Assembly: GCF_031755915.1 (NCBI RefSeq) | Contig: NC_083388.1 | Span: 2,859,501 to 2,923,500 of the forward strand | Length of the DNA: 64,000 nucleotides | DNA from: Ziziphus jujuba | Taxonomy: Eukaryota > Streptophyta > Magnoliopsida > Rosales > Rhamnaceae | Direction of reading: 5' to 3' | Shown: positions 23,360 through 34,685 of the stretch, piece by piece | How the letters are laid out: every line of letters begins with the position of its first letter | Numbering within the stretch: the stretch's first letter is position 1 | The notes under the pieces: generated by a model | The model's input: the letters and a program-made list of their open reading frames with translations, nothing else | Told to the model about the DNA's origin: nothing | Database searches by the model: none | Program-made: the position numbers and the translations under genes

Positions 23360-23451
23360 ACACTGTTTGGGTTAATTTGTCCCAAACTTAAAATTACAAA
23401 CCAAACACCACACTTGGGACACAATCCCATTAACCAAACACACCCTTATGG
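23360..23451. repeat. Right terminal region of a TIR element next to TTA
   Basis: Read inward on the minus strand from 23451 it begins GGGTGTGTTTGGTTAATGGG, and TTA follows outside at 23452-23454. Such ends are typical of PIF/Harbinger elements. Possible left partners are 14876 (matching TTA) or 19010; subterminal sequences differ in both cases, so the pairing is open. Confidence 0.5.
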
Positions 23452-23747
23452 TTGTTATGTTTCTTATGGTTGTTGCAAATTCTCATAGCTGATGTGGCAC
23501 TTCCTCGTTGGCCAAACACCAAAATAAAAATAGGAAGCATTTTGTTTTGTTTCTGCTGCTAAACATTATCCAGTTTGCATGTGAAAGCCCACGAGGCCAC
23601 GGAGACTTGCGATTGGAACAGCTCAACTTGTTGGATTAATATATTATATCACAGCTCATGTCATGACCTCAATATTTGTGAAACAAAACCATTATTGATC
23701 ATGAATTTTATAATGGGAAAGAAGTTTCACATGGATGCACAACCACT

Positions 23748-24427
23748 TAGGGATGGTTTCGGTGCAGATTGATTCGGTTTTATGGATTTTTTTAAAACCG
23801 AACCGAACCGCATGTGCAATCCTAAAACCGATTGAACCGACCATCCTTGGTCAGTTTGGGTTGGGTTTGCGGTTTGGGCCTTGTGTTGGGTCTCGGCCCA
23901 AATTGTATGTATATTTCGAATTATGTATCTTTTTGGACCAAAATTATATAAAGTTTTTTTTTAGGCTTTTTTAATCATCTATATTTTGAATTAGATATCT
24001 TTTTCAAGTTATTTTCTAAATTAAATAATTTTAACATACATCCACCTAAACAAAAGTACCAAATAAGTTAACTATTAAGCGTCAAACATATTAAATAATA
24101 CAACATAAAATCATACAACTACAATACATATCTACAACTACCAACTTTTGGGCTCATAAAATGTTAATAAAAATAACTTTTAATAATTTTATTTTATAAT
24201 TATATAATATATTTATATATAAAAGTAAAATAAAATATTAGTTTAATTGATGATCAGTTTGGTTTGGGTTGGGTTGGGTAAAATTTCATCTAACCCGCAA
24301 CCCGAACAGACCATTTCGGTTTTTTTATATATTTAACCGAACGAAATCGATTAATAAGTTAAAACCAACCCAAACCAAACCAAATATGCTGGTTTGGTCG
24401 GTCTAATTCGGTTTTTTCCCACCCCTA
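23748..24427. mobile_element. hAT-type MITE, copy 2 (inverted relative to copy 1)
   Basis: A 680-bp element with ends TAGGGATG and CACCCCTA and a perfect 8-bp target duplication CAACCACT (23740-23747 and 24428-24435). Its right arm, reverse-complemented, aligns over more than 200 bp with the left arm of the element at 8806-9754. No coding capacity. Confidence 0.88.
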
Positions 24428-24435
24428 CAACCACT

Positions 24436-24842
24436 CCATCAACAACTAGGCTACTAGCTATTTACCAAAAAACAACTAGGCTATAGCTGAGTCGAATTAC
24501 CCAAAAAAGGGGGAAAAAAAGTAGCTTAGTATTAAAATGTTTTAGTCCAGATTACCCAAAAAATGCTTTAGTCAAATTAATATATATATATATATATACA
24601 CACGTGGACATAGTTAGACGCCTTCAAAGTCTTAGAAGTCTGATTTTCACGTTAGAAGAGAAGCACACCTTAATGGACTTTTTATGAACCACAATAATTC
24701 AGATCCATATATATACATATATATACATTTTTTTTCTTACTTCTTATGTAATATCCTATTCTAGCTTGCTCAGTAATATTATACATGCAGAAGCAATAGC
24801 ATTACTTAGTAATACCTGCAGCCTTAGCTCATTATAATCAAC
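24436..24842. promoter_or_regulatory. Upstream region of receptor copy B
   Basis: Non-coding, with TATATATATACAC-type AT runs near 24582-24600 and 24709-24726. About 24620-24680 (CTTCAAAGTCTTAGAAG... and CACACCTTAATGGAC) resembles the proximal upstream regions of copies C and D. A promoter is inferred from position only. Confidence 0.45.
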
Positions 24843-27800
24843 ATGGTTTCCTTTTATGCAAATTCAATGTTGTCCATTAACAAACAAGTTTTATTCTTGT
24901 CAATTCAATCTTATATATGGTTTTACTATAATACCTTTCTGGTTCAGCTTTCTTCCAAACTACATATTTTGTTGTTACAGCAGCTAGCAATGAGGAAGCA
25001 GCAGCTCTAATAAACTGGAAGCTCAGCCTTGAAAACCAAAGCCAACACCTTTTGTCTGCATGGGTAAGAGGCAGCGGCCATTGCAATTGGGTTGGAGTTG
25101 CTTGCGACGTGTCGAGAAGCATCATCATCCATTTGAACCTTTCAAGCTTTGGTTTAAACGGTACACTTCGAAATCTCACAAGCCTCACTATCATTGATTT
25201 TCAAAAAAACAACTTTATGGAGAAATTCCAAGTAGCTTCTACCATCTAACCAAACTCGCTCATCTTGACTTGGAAAACAATCATCTCTCTGGTTTTCTTT
25301 CCCCTGCTGCCGGAAATCTTTCTCATCTGTTGTATATTCGTCTATCTGGGAACCAGTTCACTGGAACGATTCCAAAAGAGATTGGCTTATTGACAAATCT
25401 TCAAACCCTTAGGTTTGGCTCTAATGGTTTTAATGGCTCTATCCCTAAAGAAATAGGAAACATGAAATCTTTAAGAAACCTTTATATAGATACTAACGAC
25501 CTCACAGGTCCAATTCCTGCATCGTTAGGAAACTTGACCAATTTATTAGATTTGTACCTTTTTAAAACTAACATTTTTGGACATATTCCAAGAGAAATTG
25601 GACAACTGAGAATGTTAAACGACCTTAATCTTTTTGGCAACCAACTCTCTGGAAGTATTCCTGTAGATATTGGAAATATGAGCAACCTAGGAATGCTTGA
25701 CGTTAGTGACAATAATCTCTCTGGTGAACTTCCTGCTTCCATAGGAAACTTGAGGAATATATATCATATTTTTCTTTATGGAAATAGCATTTCTGGACAT
25801 ATTCCGGGAGAAATTGGAAACTAGAGAAAGTTATGGAAACTTCAGCTTTTTGCAAATCAATTTTTGGGAATATTCCTACAGAAATTGGAAACTTAAGATA
25901 GCCAAAGAGTCTTATGCTTCCTAACAATAAACTTGCTGGTATTATTCCTATAGATATCGAAAAGTTGAGTAACTTAGAAGTTCTTGACTTTAATATTAAT
26001 AATCTCTCTGGCCCGCTTCTTGCTTCCATAGGAAACTTGACAAATCTCATTGAACTAGCGTTACTCCAAAACAAACTCAATGCCTCTCTTCCTTCAAAAA
26101 TGGATAACTTGACTAGCTTAACGAGTTTGCAATTGGATTTTAATAACTTCACTGGTCAATTGCCGCAGCAAATATGTGGTGGTGGATTACTTGTGCGTTT
26201 TTCCGCCAGTGAAAACCATTTTATAAGCCCAATCCAATAAGCTGGAAAAATTGCAACAGCTTTATTAGACTGAGGCTGCAACGCAACCAACTAACTGGAA
26301 ATCTTACGGAAGCTTTTGGCATATACCCAGATTTGGATCATATTGATTTAAGTGGTAATAAATTGTAGGGTGAGGTTTCATCAAAGTGGGGGAAGTGCCA
26401 GAATTTAACAAGTCTCAACATCTCCAACAACAATCTTTCAGGCTCCATACCACCTGCACTTGGTAAGGCAACTCAGCTACAGGTTCTTGACCTGTCCTTA
26501 AATCATCTAGCAGGAAGTATTCCAGATGAACTTGGAAGTTTGAAGCTATTATTCAAACTTATGCTAAGTGGCAATAAACTATCTGGAGAGATTCCTCATG
26601 GAATCGGAATGCTAGCTGATCTATGGAATCTAGATCTAGCAGAAAACAATCTAAGTGTCTTAATCCCAAAAGAACTTGGAGGGTGCTTCAGGCTGTTACA
26701 GTTGAATTTGGAAAACAATAAATTTGAAGGCAGTGTTCCTTGGGAAATAGCTAATATGAACTCTCTTCAAAATCTTGACCTCAGTTCAACTTTGTTGGCG
26801 GGGAAGATACCACCACAGCTTGCAGAAATGTAATGTCTAGAAACTCTGAATCTCTCCCACAATAATTTTTCTAGTTCCATTCCTTCTGGTTTTGGTGAAA
26901 TGAAGAGCCTGACAATGGTTGATATGTCCTTCAACCAATTGGAAGGTCCCATTTCTAATTCCAAAGCCTTCCGCAACGCTCCATATGAAGCATTCAGAAA
27001 CAACAAAGGCTTATGTGGTAATGTCACTAGTTTGCAGCTTTACCCAACAAGGACTCAGGATCCTCATGGAAAAGAGAGCAAAAATGTGAGAATATTAATC
27101 ATACTGATCCCTATTTTCTGCAGCCTATTTCTTCTATCCATTTTTGTAATTCTATACATTCATCATAGAAGAAGAAGAAGAGGGACAAAAACAAACACTC
27201 CAGATGACATTGAAACTCAAAATCAAGATTTGTTTGCAATATGGAGCTACAATGGGAAGATAGTGTATGAAAACATAATTGAAGCAACAGAGGAATTCAA
27301 CTCCAAATATTGCATCGGAGAGGGAGGAACAGGGAGTGTTTACAAAGCAGAGTTAAGCACTGGTCAAGTTGTTGCTGTGAAGAAGCTTCATGCTAACGCA
27401 GATGGTGATGATCACGAGATGTCTTAATATCGCAAAGCTTTTACAAGTGAGATTCAAACATTAACACAAATATGACATCTTAACATAATTAAGTTATATG
27501 GGTTCTGTTCACATCCAAGACACTCTCTTTTGGTTTATGAGTTCATAGAAGGTGGAAGCTTGCGAAATGTATTGAAAAATGAAGAAGAAGCAACAGCATT
27601 TGGCTGGAGCAAAAGGATAATCGTTGTAAAAGGTGTGGCAGATGCATTATCTTATATGCACCATGACTGTTCGCCATCAATAATCCATCGAGACATATCA
27701 ACCCAAAATATTCTGCTAAATGCAGAACGTGATCAAACTTATGTTTCTGATTTTAGGATCGCCAGAATTCTCAATCCGGACTCATCCAACTGGACTTCGT

Positions 27801-28300
27801 TTGCTGGAACTTTTAGATATGGTGCTCCAGGTCAATAATACTTTATCTTATGGAATGTTAAGTACATAATTCTAATTATTTGTTTCTTTTCAATAGTGTT
27901 ACTAATTCAAATATTGCTTATCCAAATTGACAGAACTTGCTTATAGGAGGGAAGTGAATGAGAAATGCGATGTGTATAGCTTTGGAGCTGTGACGTTGGA
28001 AGTACTTGGGGGTAGGCATCTAGGAGATCTCATTTCATCTCTTTCCTCTTCGTTATCCTCATCATCATCTAAAACACCAGCTTACCATCAAGTAGCAGTA
28101 ATGGATTTTTTGGACAAGCAATTATCCCCTCCATCGGATCAAGAGGCTAGGAAAGTGCTCTATCTTGCTAAGGTTGCATTTACATGCTTGAATGGCACTC
28201 CATAGTCTCGTCCAACAATGAAACATATTGCTCAGAAGCTTTCAACTCAGACTTATCATTTGTTAAAACCTTTTGCTTTACATAGTATTATCAATATTTA
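24843..28300 (+). pseudogene. MIK2-like LRR receptor kinase copy B (broken, no large insertion)
   Basis: A full-length relic: start ATG 24843, signal-peptide region, LRRNT cap (AALINWK near 25001), LRRs, membrane segment (near 27088-27150) with a basic RRRRRG stop-transfer, kinase with glycine loop GEGGTGSV and VAVKKL, catalytic loop HRDISTQN, intron 27831-27933 and second exon. Lesions: frameshifts before 24989, near 25215, near 25860 and near 26228; stops at 25822-25824, 26366-26368, 26831-26833, 27425-27427, near 27472 and 28203-28205. In the activation segment DFG is DFR, which would abolish magnesium binding. A single premature stop in the LRR region already prevents a membrane receptor; a secreted LRR fragment cannot be excluded, but the amino-terminal frameshifts argue against it. 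Confidence 0.9.
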
Positions 28301-29265
28301 CATTTTGAAGAAAATATTTCCTCTTGATACATGCATGTATACAGGGAAGATTTTCTCCTCATGTACTTTAGTGTCTAGAAGAAATAGATTTATCTCTTTT
28401 ATCTTAAGCTGATCATCCAATCTTAATCTATGACAAACTTTCTGCCAAAACTTCCATTTACAACTTGAAAAATAAAAGAACTAGTCATGTTCAAACAAAT
28501 AAATATCCAAAATTAATTTTTGTAGTTGAATCAAACCGTGGGATGGTCCAAGTTTACAATCAGTTTCTTTTTCCCTTTTCTGGAGAATCCAATATTCATG
28601 AAGAATGCCAAAAGTATATATAAGCATTAATGACCTAGCCTTCTCTATAATTTTTCTTTTTTTTTTTTTTTTGTGTGTGAAATACCTTCATTATAAATTG
28701 ACCAATATAATCTAATGTGCCTCTGGATTTATCATATTGTATTATATTATATAAGCGTCTCTCCTTATTAGTCCAATTTAAAACCAAATAATACTATAAT
28801 TGGAAACAAAAGGCATGGATTAGAAACAGAAACGTGCTAACTCATAAACGTACATATAGTATGCAGTATTTCTATCTTCAAAGACTTACAAGAATTAATG
28901 TATAGATCATGTGCTGTGAGAATTCCCAATTTTAGTTTGACAACTTTGTTTTGTTTGGAGAAAGTGTGCCTACTAACTTATGGTCCACCAATTGCAGGTA
29001 TGACATAATAGGATCATTCTTTATTCGGACAATGATTTCCACAACTACATATTGCAGATATGAGATAAATTATCTGTGATCCCTTCCTCAGGCTTAAGGA
29101 TTCTACGTGGGACCGATCTGGATGAAGTTGGAATTATATATATTAGAATATTGAAAAGATTAAATAGATAAAAACTTACTAGGAAAAAATAAGAAGAAGA
29201 AGAAGAAACCCAAAATAAATAGACAAACATAAGAGAAAATACATAGTTTATTTTTATTGATTACA
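28301..29265. other. Non-coding 3' flank of copy B
   Basis: The first 150 bp match the 3' flanks of copies A and C. No gene is seen in the rest; a poly-T run lies near 28650-28670. Confidence 0.6.
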
Positions 29266-30098
29266 TGTAACATTTTAAGCCATTAGCTTAATGAACATAA
29301 ACATAAGAGTAAATATTACCAATAAATAAATAAATAAATAAACATTAAGAGAAAAAATAATTTGACTTTATTCTAGTCAAGTAAACCCAAATAAGTTATC
29401 GTGTAAAGCACGTCCAATTTGTTTATGTATAAAAACCAAAGAACAATACTACCGAAAAATCAAAAAAAACTATGGATAACAATTAAAAACTTGCTTAACA
29501 ACTCTTTATATATACCAGAAGTTTAAGAAAGAAATAGTTAATTGGGGTTAAGTAAAATTTTATTACAAAAAATCTTAAATGTTTCCAAAAGTAATCTATT
29601 ATATTTAATAAATTACAAACTTTAGAAAGAAAAAAAAAAGATTACTAATATAAGAAATTTATATGAGTCCCTCATTCTTGTAGGCCCAAGGCATAGAACT
29701 TTGGCCGGCAATAAGACAACCCATGTTGGCACTACATTTGGCACAACCCACACAGCCCAATAAAAAAAACAAAACAAAAGAAAGGTATATTCTAAGAAAA
29801 GATTGGAAGGAAAGTGAGATGCACTAGCACTCCAAAACTAATTACCAAAATGTTTAATGAATAAGAGAAAGCTGAAAAGCATATATATATATATATATAT
29901 ATATATGCGTGGGTGTGTGTCTGTATGTGTGAATATTCATTAAACAAATCCAAGCTTTCAAAGTTGAAAATCCTAGAAAACTTTATCGTTTATAGCACAC
30001 CTTATGGGACTTAGTTCTATAAAGGAGATCTATATATAATTTCCATTACATTCAGACATGCAATAGTGGTCTGTAATAGCGCTACATAGCTCATAACC
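29266..30098 (+). promoter_or_regulatory. Upstream region of copy C, shared with copy D
   Basis: Blocks recur in order upstream of copy D (about 41490-42301): the TAAAGCACGTCCAA block, the AGCCCAA block, AAAATGTTTAAT, a TA run (29881-29906 here), ATTCATTAAACAAATCCAAG, GCACACCTTA and AAAGGAGATCTATATATA just before the ATG. TATATATAA at 30031-30039 lies about 60 bp before the start codon and is the likely TATA box. Confidence 0.65.
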
Positions 30099-32776
30099 AT
30101 GGTTTCCTTGTCCAACGAAAAAGTTCTTTTGCTGTTAACCTTCTATACCATGTATCTAATTTTCCATCTTTCTGGCTCATCTTCCTTCAAAACAGCACTG
30201 TATGTATTCACAGCAGCTAACAATGATCAGAATGAGGAAGCAGAGGCTCTAATAAAATGGAAAATCAGCCTTCACAACAAAAGCCAACATGTCCTATCTT
30301 CATGGCTACTCGGCGGCAGCAGCGGCCATTGTAGTTGGCTTGGAGTTGCTTGCGATGATGAGTCAATAAGTCTCACCCATTTAAACCTTTCAAGCTCTGG
30401 TTTAAGCGATATGCTTCATAATCTCACATTTTCATCCTTTACCAATCTCATTAATATTGATTTTGAAAAAACTAACCTCCATGGAGAGATTCCTCTTGGC
30501 CTTTACAGCCTTTCCAAACTCAATCATCTTGATTTGGCAGACAATTATCTGTCTGGATTTCTTTCTCCTGCTGTAGGAAATCTTTCCCATCTTTCGTATA
30601 TTCATCTATCTAGGAATTACTTGTCTGGAGCAATTCCTAAAGAGATTGGCTTGTTGAGAGATCTCCAAGAATTCAGGATTGGTGCTAATGGTTTTAGCGG
30701 CTCTATTCCGAAAGAAGTAGGAAACTTGATATCATTGAGAGTTCTTAATATAGATACTAAGAACCTCACAGGTCCTATTCCTGCCTCTATATGAAACTTG
30801 ACCAATTTAATAAATTTGTACCTTTATGAAACTAACATTTTTGGACATATTCCAAAAGAAATTGGAAAATTGAAAAATTGAAAAATTTAAACAATTTTGA
30901 TCTTCATGGCAACCAACTCTCTAGAAGTATTCCTATAGAAGTTGGAAATTTGAGCAACTTAGAAGCTCTTGACCTTAGTGCCAATAATCTCTCTGGTCAA
31001 CTTCCAGCATCCGTGGGAAACATGAGTAGTATATCTAGTATTTTTCTGTATGAAAATAGCCTTTCTGGATATATTCCGAGAGAAATTGGAAAATTGAGAA
31101 ATTTACAGAAACTTCAGCTCCTTGACAACAAATTCTTTGGAAATATTCCAAGAGAAATTGAAAACTTAGGAGAGTTAAGGAGTCTTATACTTTCTATGAA
31201 TCAACTGTCTAGTATTATTCCAACAGAAATTGGAAAGTTGAGCAACTTAGAAATTTTTAACCTCAGTACCAACAATCCCTCCGGTTAACTCCCTGCTTCC
31301 ATAGGAAACTTGACAAATCTCAACGAACTCATTTTGCTCCAAAACCAGCTCAATGGCTCTCTTCCTTCAACAATGAATAACGTGACTAGCTCAAAGAGTC
31401 TGCAATTAGCTTCAAATAGCTTCACTGGACAATTGCCACAACAAATATATGGTGGTGGATTGCTTGACCATTTTTCCACCGGTGAAAACCACTTTACTGG
31501 CCCTATTCCAACAAGCTTGAAAAACTACAACAGCATTATTAGTCTTAGGCTAGAAGAAAACCAACTGATAGGAAATCTTACAGAAGCTTTCGGTATACAT
31601 CCAAATTTGTATCATCTTGATCTAAGTGGTAATAAATTGCATGGTGAGGTTGCACAAAAGTGGGGACAATGCCACAGTTTAACAAGCCTCACAGTCTCCC
31701 ATAACAATCTTTCAGGCTCCATACCACCTGCACTTAGTAAGGCAACTCAGCTACATGTTCTCGACCTATCCTCAAATCATCTTTCAGGAAAGTATTCCAG
31801 AGGAACTGGGAACTTTGAAGTTATTGCTCAAACTTATTCTAAGAGGCAATCAACTATCTGGAGAGATTCCTCAGAAAATAGGAATGCTAAATGATCTAGG
31901 GTATCTAAATTTGGTAGCAAACAATCTAAGTGGCTTAATTCCGAAGGAGATATGAGGGTGCTTCAAGTTGTTATAGTTGAATTTGGAAAACAATAAATTT
32001 GATGGTGGAGTTCTTGGGGAGATAGCTAATATGTACTCACTCCAAAACCTTGACCTCAGTTCAAATTCGCTAACAGGTAAGATTCCACCACAACTTGCAC
32101 AAATGAAACATTTAGAAGCTCTGAATCTCTCACACACTAATCTTAATGGTACCATTCCATCTTATTTTAATGAAATGGGGAGCTTGACAATGGTTGATAT
32201 GTCTTTCAACCAATTGGAAGGTCCTATTCCTAATTCCAAAGCCTTTTGGGAGGCTCCATTTGATGCATTGAAGAACAACAGAGGCTTATGTGATAATGCC
32301 ATTGGTTTGTAGCTTTGCCCAACCTTGACTTAAAAATCTCAAGGGAAAAAAGGAAGCAGTATGAATATATTGATCATACTGATCCTAGTTTTCTACAGCC
32401 TGTTTCTTCTCTCCATTTGTGTAATTCTATACATTCATCATAGAAGAAGAGCAAGGAAAACAAACAATCCAGATGAGCATGAAACACAAAATCAAAATCT
32501 ATTTGCAATATGGAGCTACGAAGGGAAAATGGTGTATGAGAACATCATCAAAACAATAGAGGAATTTGACTCCAAATATTGTATCGCAAAGGGAGGAACA
32601 AGGAGTGTTTACAAGGCAGAGTTAAGCACTGGTCAAGTTGTTGCTATAAAGAAGCTTCGAGCAAATACTGATTGTGATGATCACCAAATGTCTCAGAATC
32701 ATAAATCTTTTATAAGTGAGATTCAAACGCTAACACAAATAAGGCATCGTAATATTGTGAAGCTATATGGGTTCTA
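30099..32776 (+). pseudogene. MIK2-like LRR receptor kinase copy C, 5' part (broken)
   Basis: Starts with ATG 30099 and the best-preserved amino-terminus of the cluster: hydrophobic signal peptide (residues 8-28), LRRNT cap with CSWLGVACDD, then LRRs. Lesions: stop 30792-30794 (G to TGA), frameshift near 30875 in a TTGAAAAA duplication, stop 31286-31288, frameshift near 31785 (one extra A), stops at 31953-31955 and near 31974, stop 32310-32312 and one near 32331. The membrane segment and kinase N-lobe (32361-32776) are open, but the glycine loop reads AKGGTRSV instead of GEGGTGSV. Homology stops exactly at a copia LTR; the kinase resumes after 39380. A truncated secreted product of up to 231 residues could be made from the first frame, but I see no evidence that it is. 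Confidence 0.9.
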
Positions 32777-33279
32777 TGTTAAATAAATTAATAATTATGG
32801 ACTTAGCATAATCAATTATTCACTTACAGGGCCTATTTATGCCATTAATGGGACTGATTTATTTTAATATTTTGTAGTACGGCCCTTGGTCACACACTCT
32901 CTATAAGACTTCAGTTGGCCCATTGGACTGGAGGACCAACTCTCTTTATAAGCCCATTGACTTACCCATATTTTTTCTAGTATTATTATATTATTAAATT
33001 ATTCAGATTTTTGTGTGTTAAAATTAATGGGTAAGTGTGACTTGCAGAGACTATAAAAGGTCTAGGACAAGCAAACAAATATAGGCCATATGGTATTTTC
33101 ATATTAGGATTTTCAGAGATCTGAGAGTGGTTTAAGAGTAGTGTGTCCATAGGTACTACTTTACATTGTTTTTTATTTTGCAGGATTAAATATTTAATTT
33201 ATCAATGGCTGCGTTTGGAGGTTAGTAGTTTATGATTTATAGAATTTATTATGTATGTTTAGATCCACAAATTCTAACA
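32777..33279 (+). repeat. 5' LTR of copia element 2
   Basis: Begins TGTTAAAT and ends CTAACA. It contains TATAAAA at 33052-33058. Near its end, ATGGCTGCGTTTGGAG is followed by GTTAGT (33205-33226), a start codon and splice-donor-like site. Confidence 0.95.
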
Positions 33280-33281
33280 AT

Positions 33282-33293
33282 TGGTATCAGAGA
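33282..33293 (+). other. Primer-binding site of copia element 2
   Basis: TGGTATCAGAGA follows the LTR end by two bases. It is complementary to the 3' end of initiator methionine tRNA except for the last base (element 3 has C). Confidence 0.88.
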
Positions 33294-34685
33294 ATGGTTA
33301 ATATGCATAATAAATTTCTTTGTGACTAGTCTTCGTTGTATCCATGATGATCGGATTGAACTGTATGTGGCCATTGAATGATATGTGGGATTCAAATATA
33401 TGTTCTTTATTTTTTTTTTCTTTTTCCTTGCATAGATCTGTGAAGCTCTAATCTTGATCTGCGAAGAAACATAATACATGCCCGCTTGTTATTTGTAAAT
33501 TAAAAAACAATTAGAGAAACCTGTGGCCGAATGCAACCTGGTTTTGTGAATCGTTTTGGGTAATGTTTTGGCCAAAATTGATGCCCACAATGAGATGACA
33601 ACAACGGGACCAATCTTGCCTAAAAAAAAAAAAAAAAGTTCTGTAATTTTCTTAGAATTACATGGGTGTTTGTTTGAGTTTTGGTCGATTATAATCTTAA
33701 GTCTGGGTGTTTATTTTAAGCTCTCCTTTAGCCAAATTGATCCTTTAAAATTTTTTCCCACACCGAAAGGAGAAGAATGGGGCCGGTATTGTAGAAAACG
33801 GTGGCCGAAATTGCATTTTACAGGCAGGTTTGTCAACCGGGTCATGTGACCCGTTAACAGGAAACCAGGTCGTCCTTGACTCGGCTGAGGGAAGAAGAAG
33901 GCTCACGTCAGCAGCCATCTTGCTGACGTCAGCAACCAAAATTAAAAAAAAAATTTAATTTGTTTTGTTTTGTTTATTTATTTGTTGATGATTTATTTAT
34001 TTATCAATTGTATATTGTCAATAATTTTTTTTAAAAAAAAAAAAGAGGAGAAATTCTTATTATTTATTTATTTGTTTGTTTATTGGTAATTATTACATTT
34101 ATTTATTTATTTAATTATTTTTTTCCAAATTTATTGAATTAAATTAAATATCTATGTTTGGAGAATTGGATTATGTTAGCTTTCCCTAAAAAGGCTTTGT
34201 GCCTAGTTGGTATAGTAGTGTGAAATTTTAAGTATTCACTTGTCATGAGATTTATTTTGTCTGCATTACATGTACCAATGTAATGTATGTCGGCATAGTG
34301 AATGGGATATTTTATATTTACCTATTTCATGAAATTGCCAATATGTTGTTATCTCCCACTTATTAATCAGGGTCTATACGGGTAACTAAACTACCCTATC
34401 GATGGTTTTAGTTACTTTGTATGACGCCTGGAATGGCAGTGGAAGTTGATTGAATGCCATGAATCGCAGGTTTTGAGTTACCCTATCGGTAATTCAGTTC
34501 AATGCATTTGATTGTGGTTTTTTGGTTGACTATACCTGGCCCGTGAAGGGGTATCTAAGACCTTAATGATATTGATTTATGTTTTATGATAAGGGGTTGG
34601 AAAATAGTTATTGTTTTATATATATTAAATGCTTTGTTGTGTTTACTATTTTCACAATTAGTAGCATTCCGAATATTCTGCCTAT

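Noticed and set aside
25482..27027. Minus-strand open frames across receptor copy B (similar ones in copies A and C)
   Set aside because: Antisense shadows of LRR codons; they recur wherever the LRR consensus occurs.
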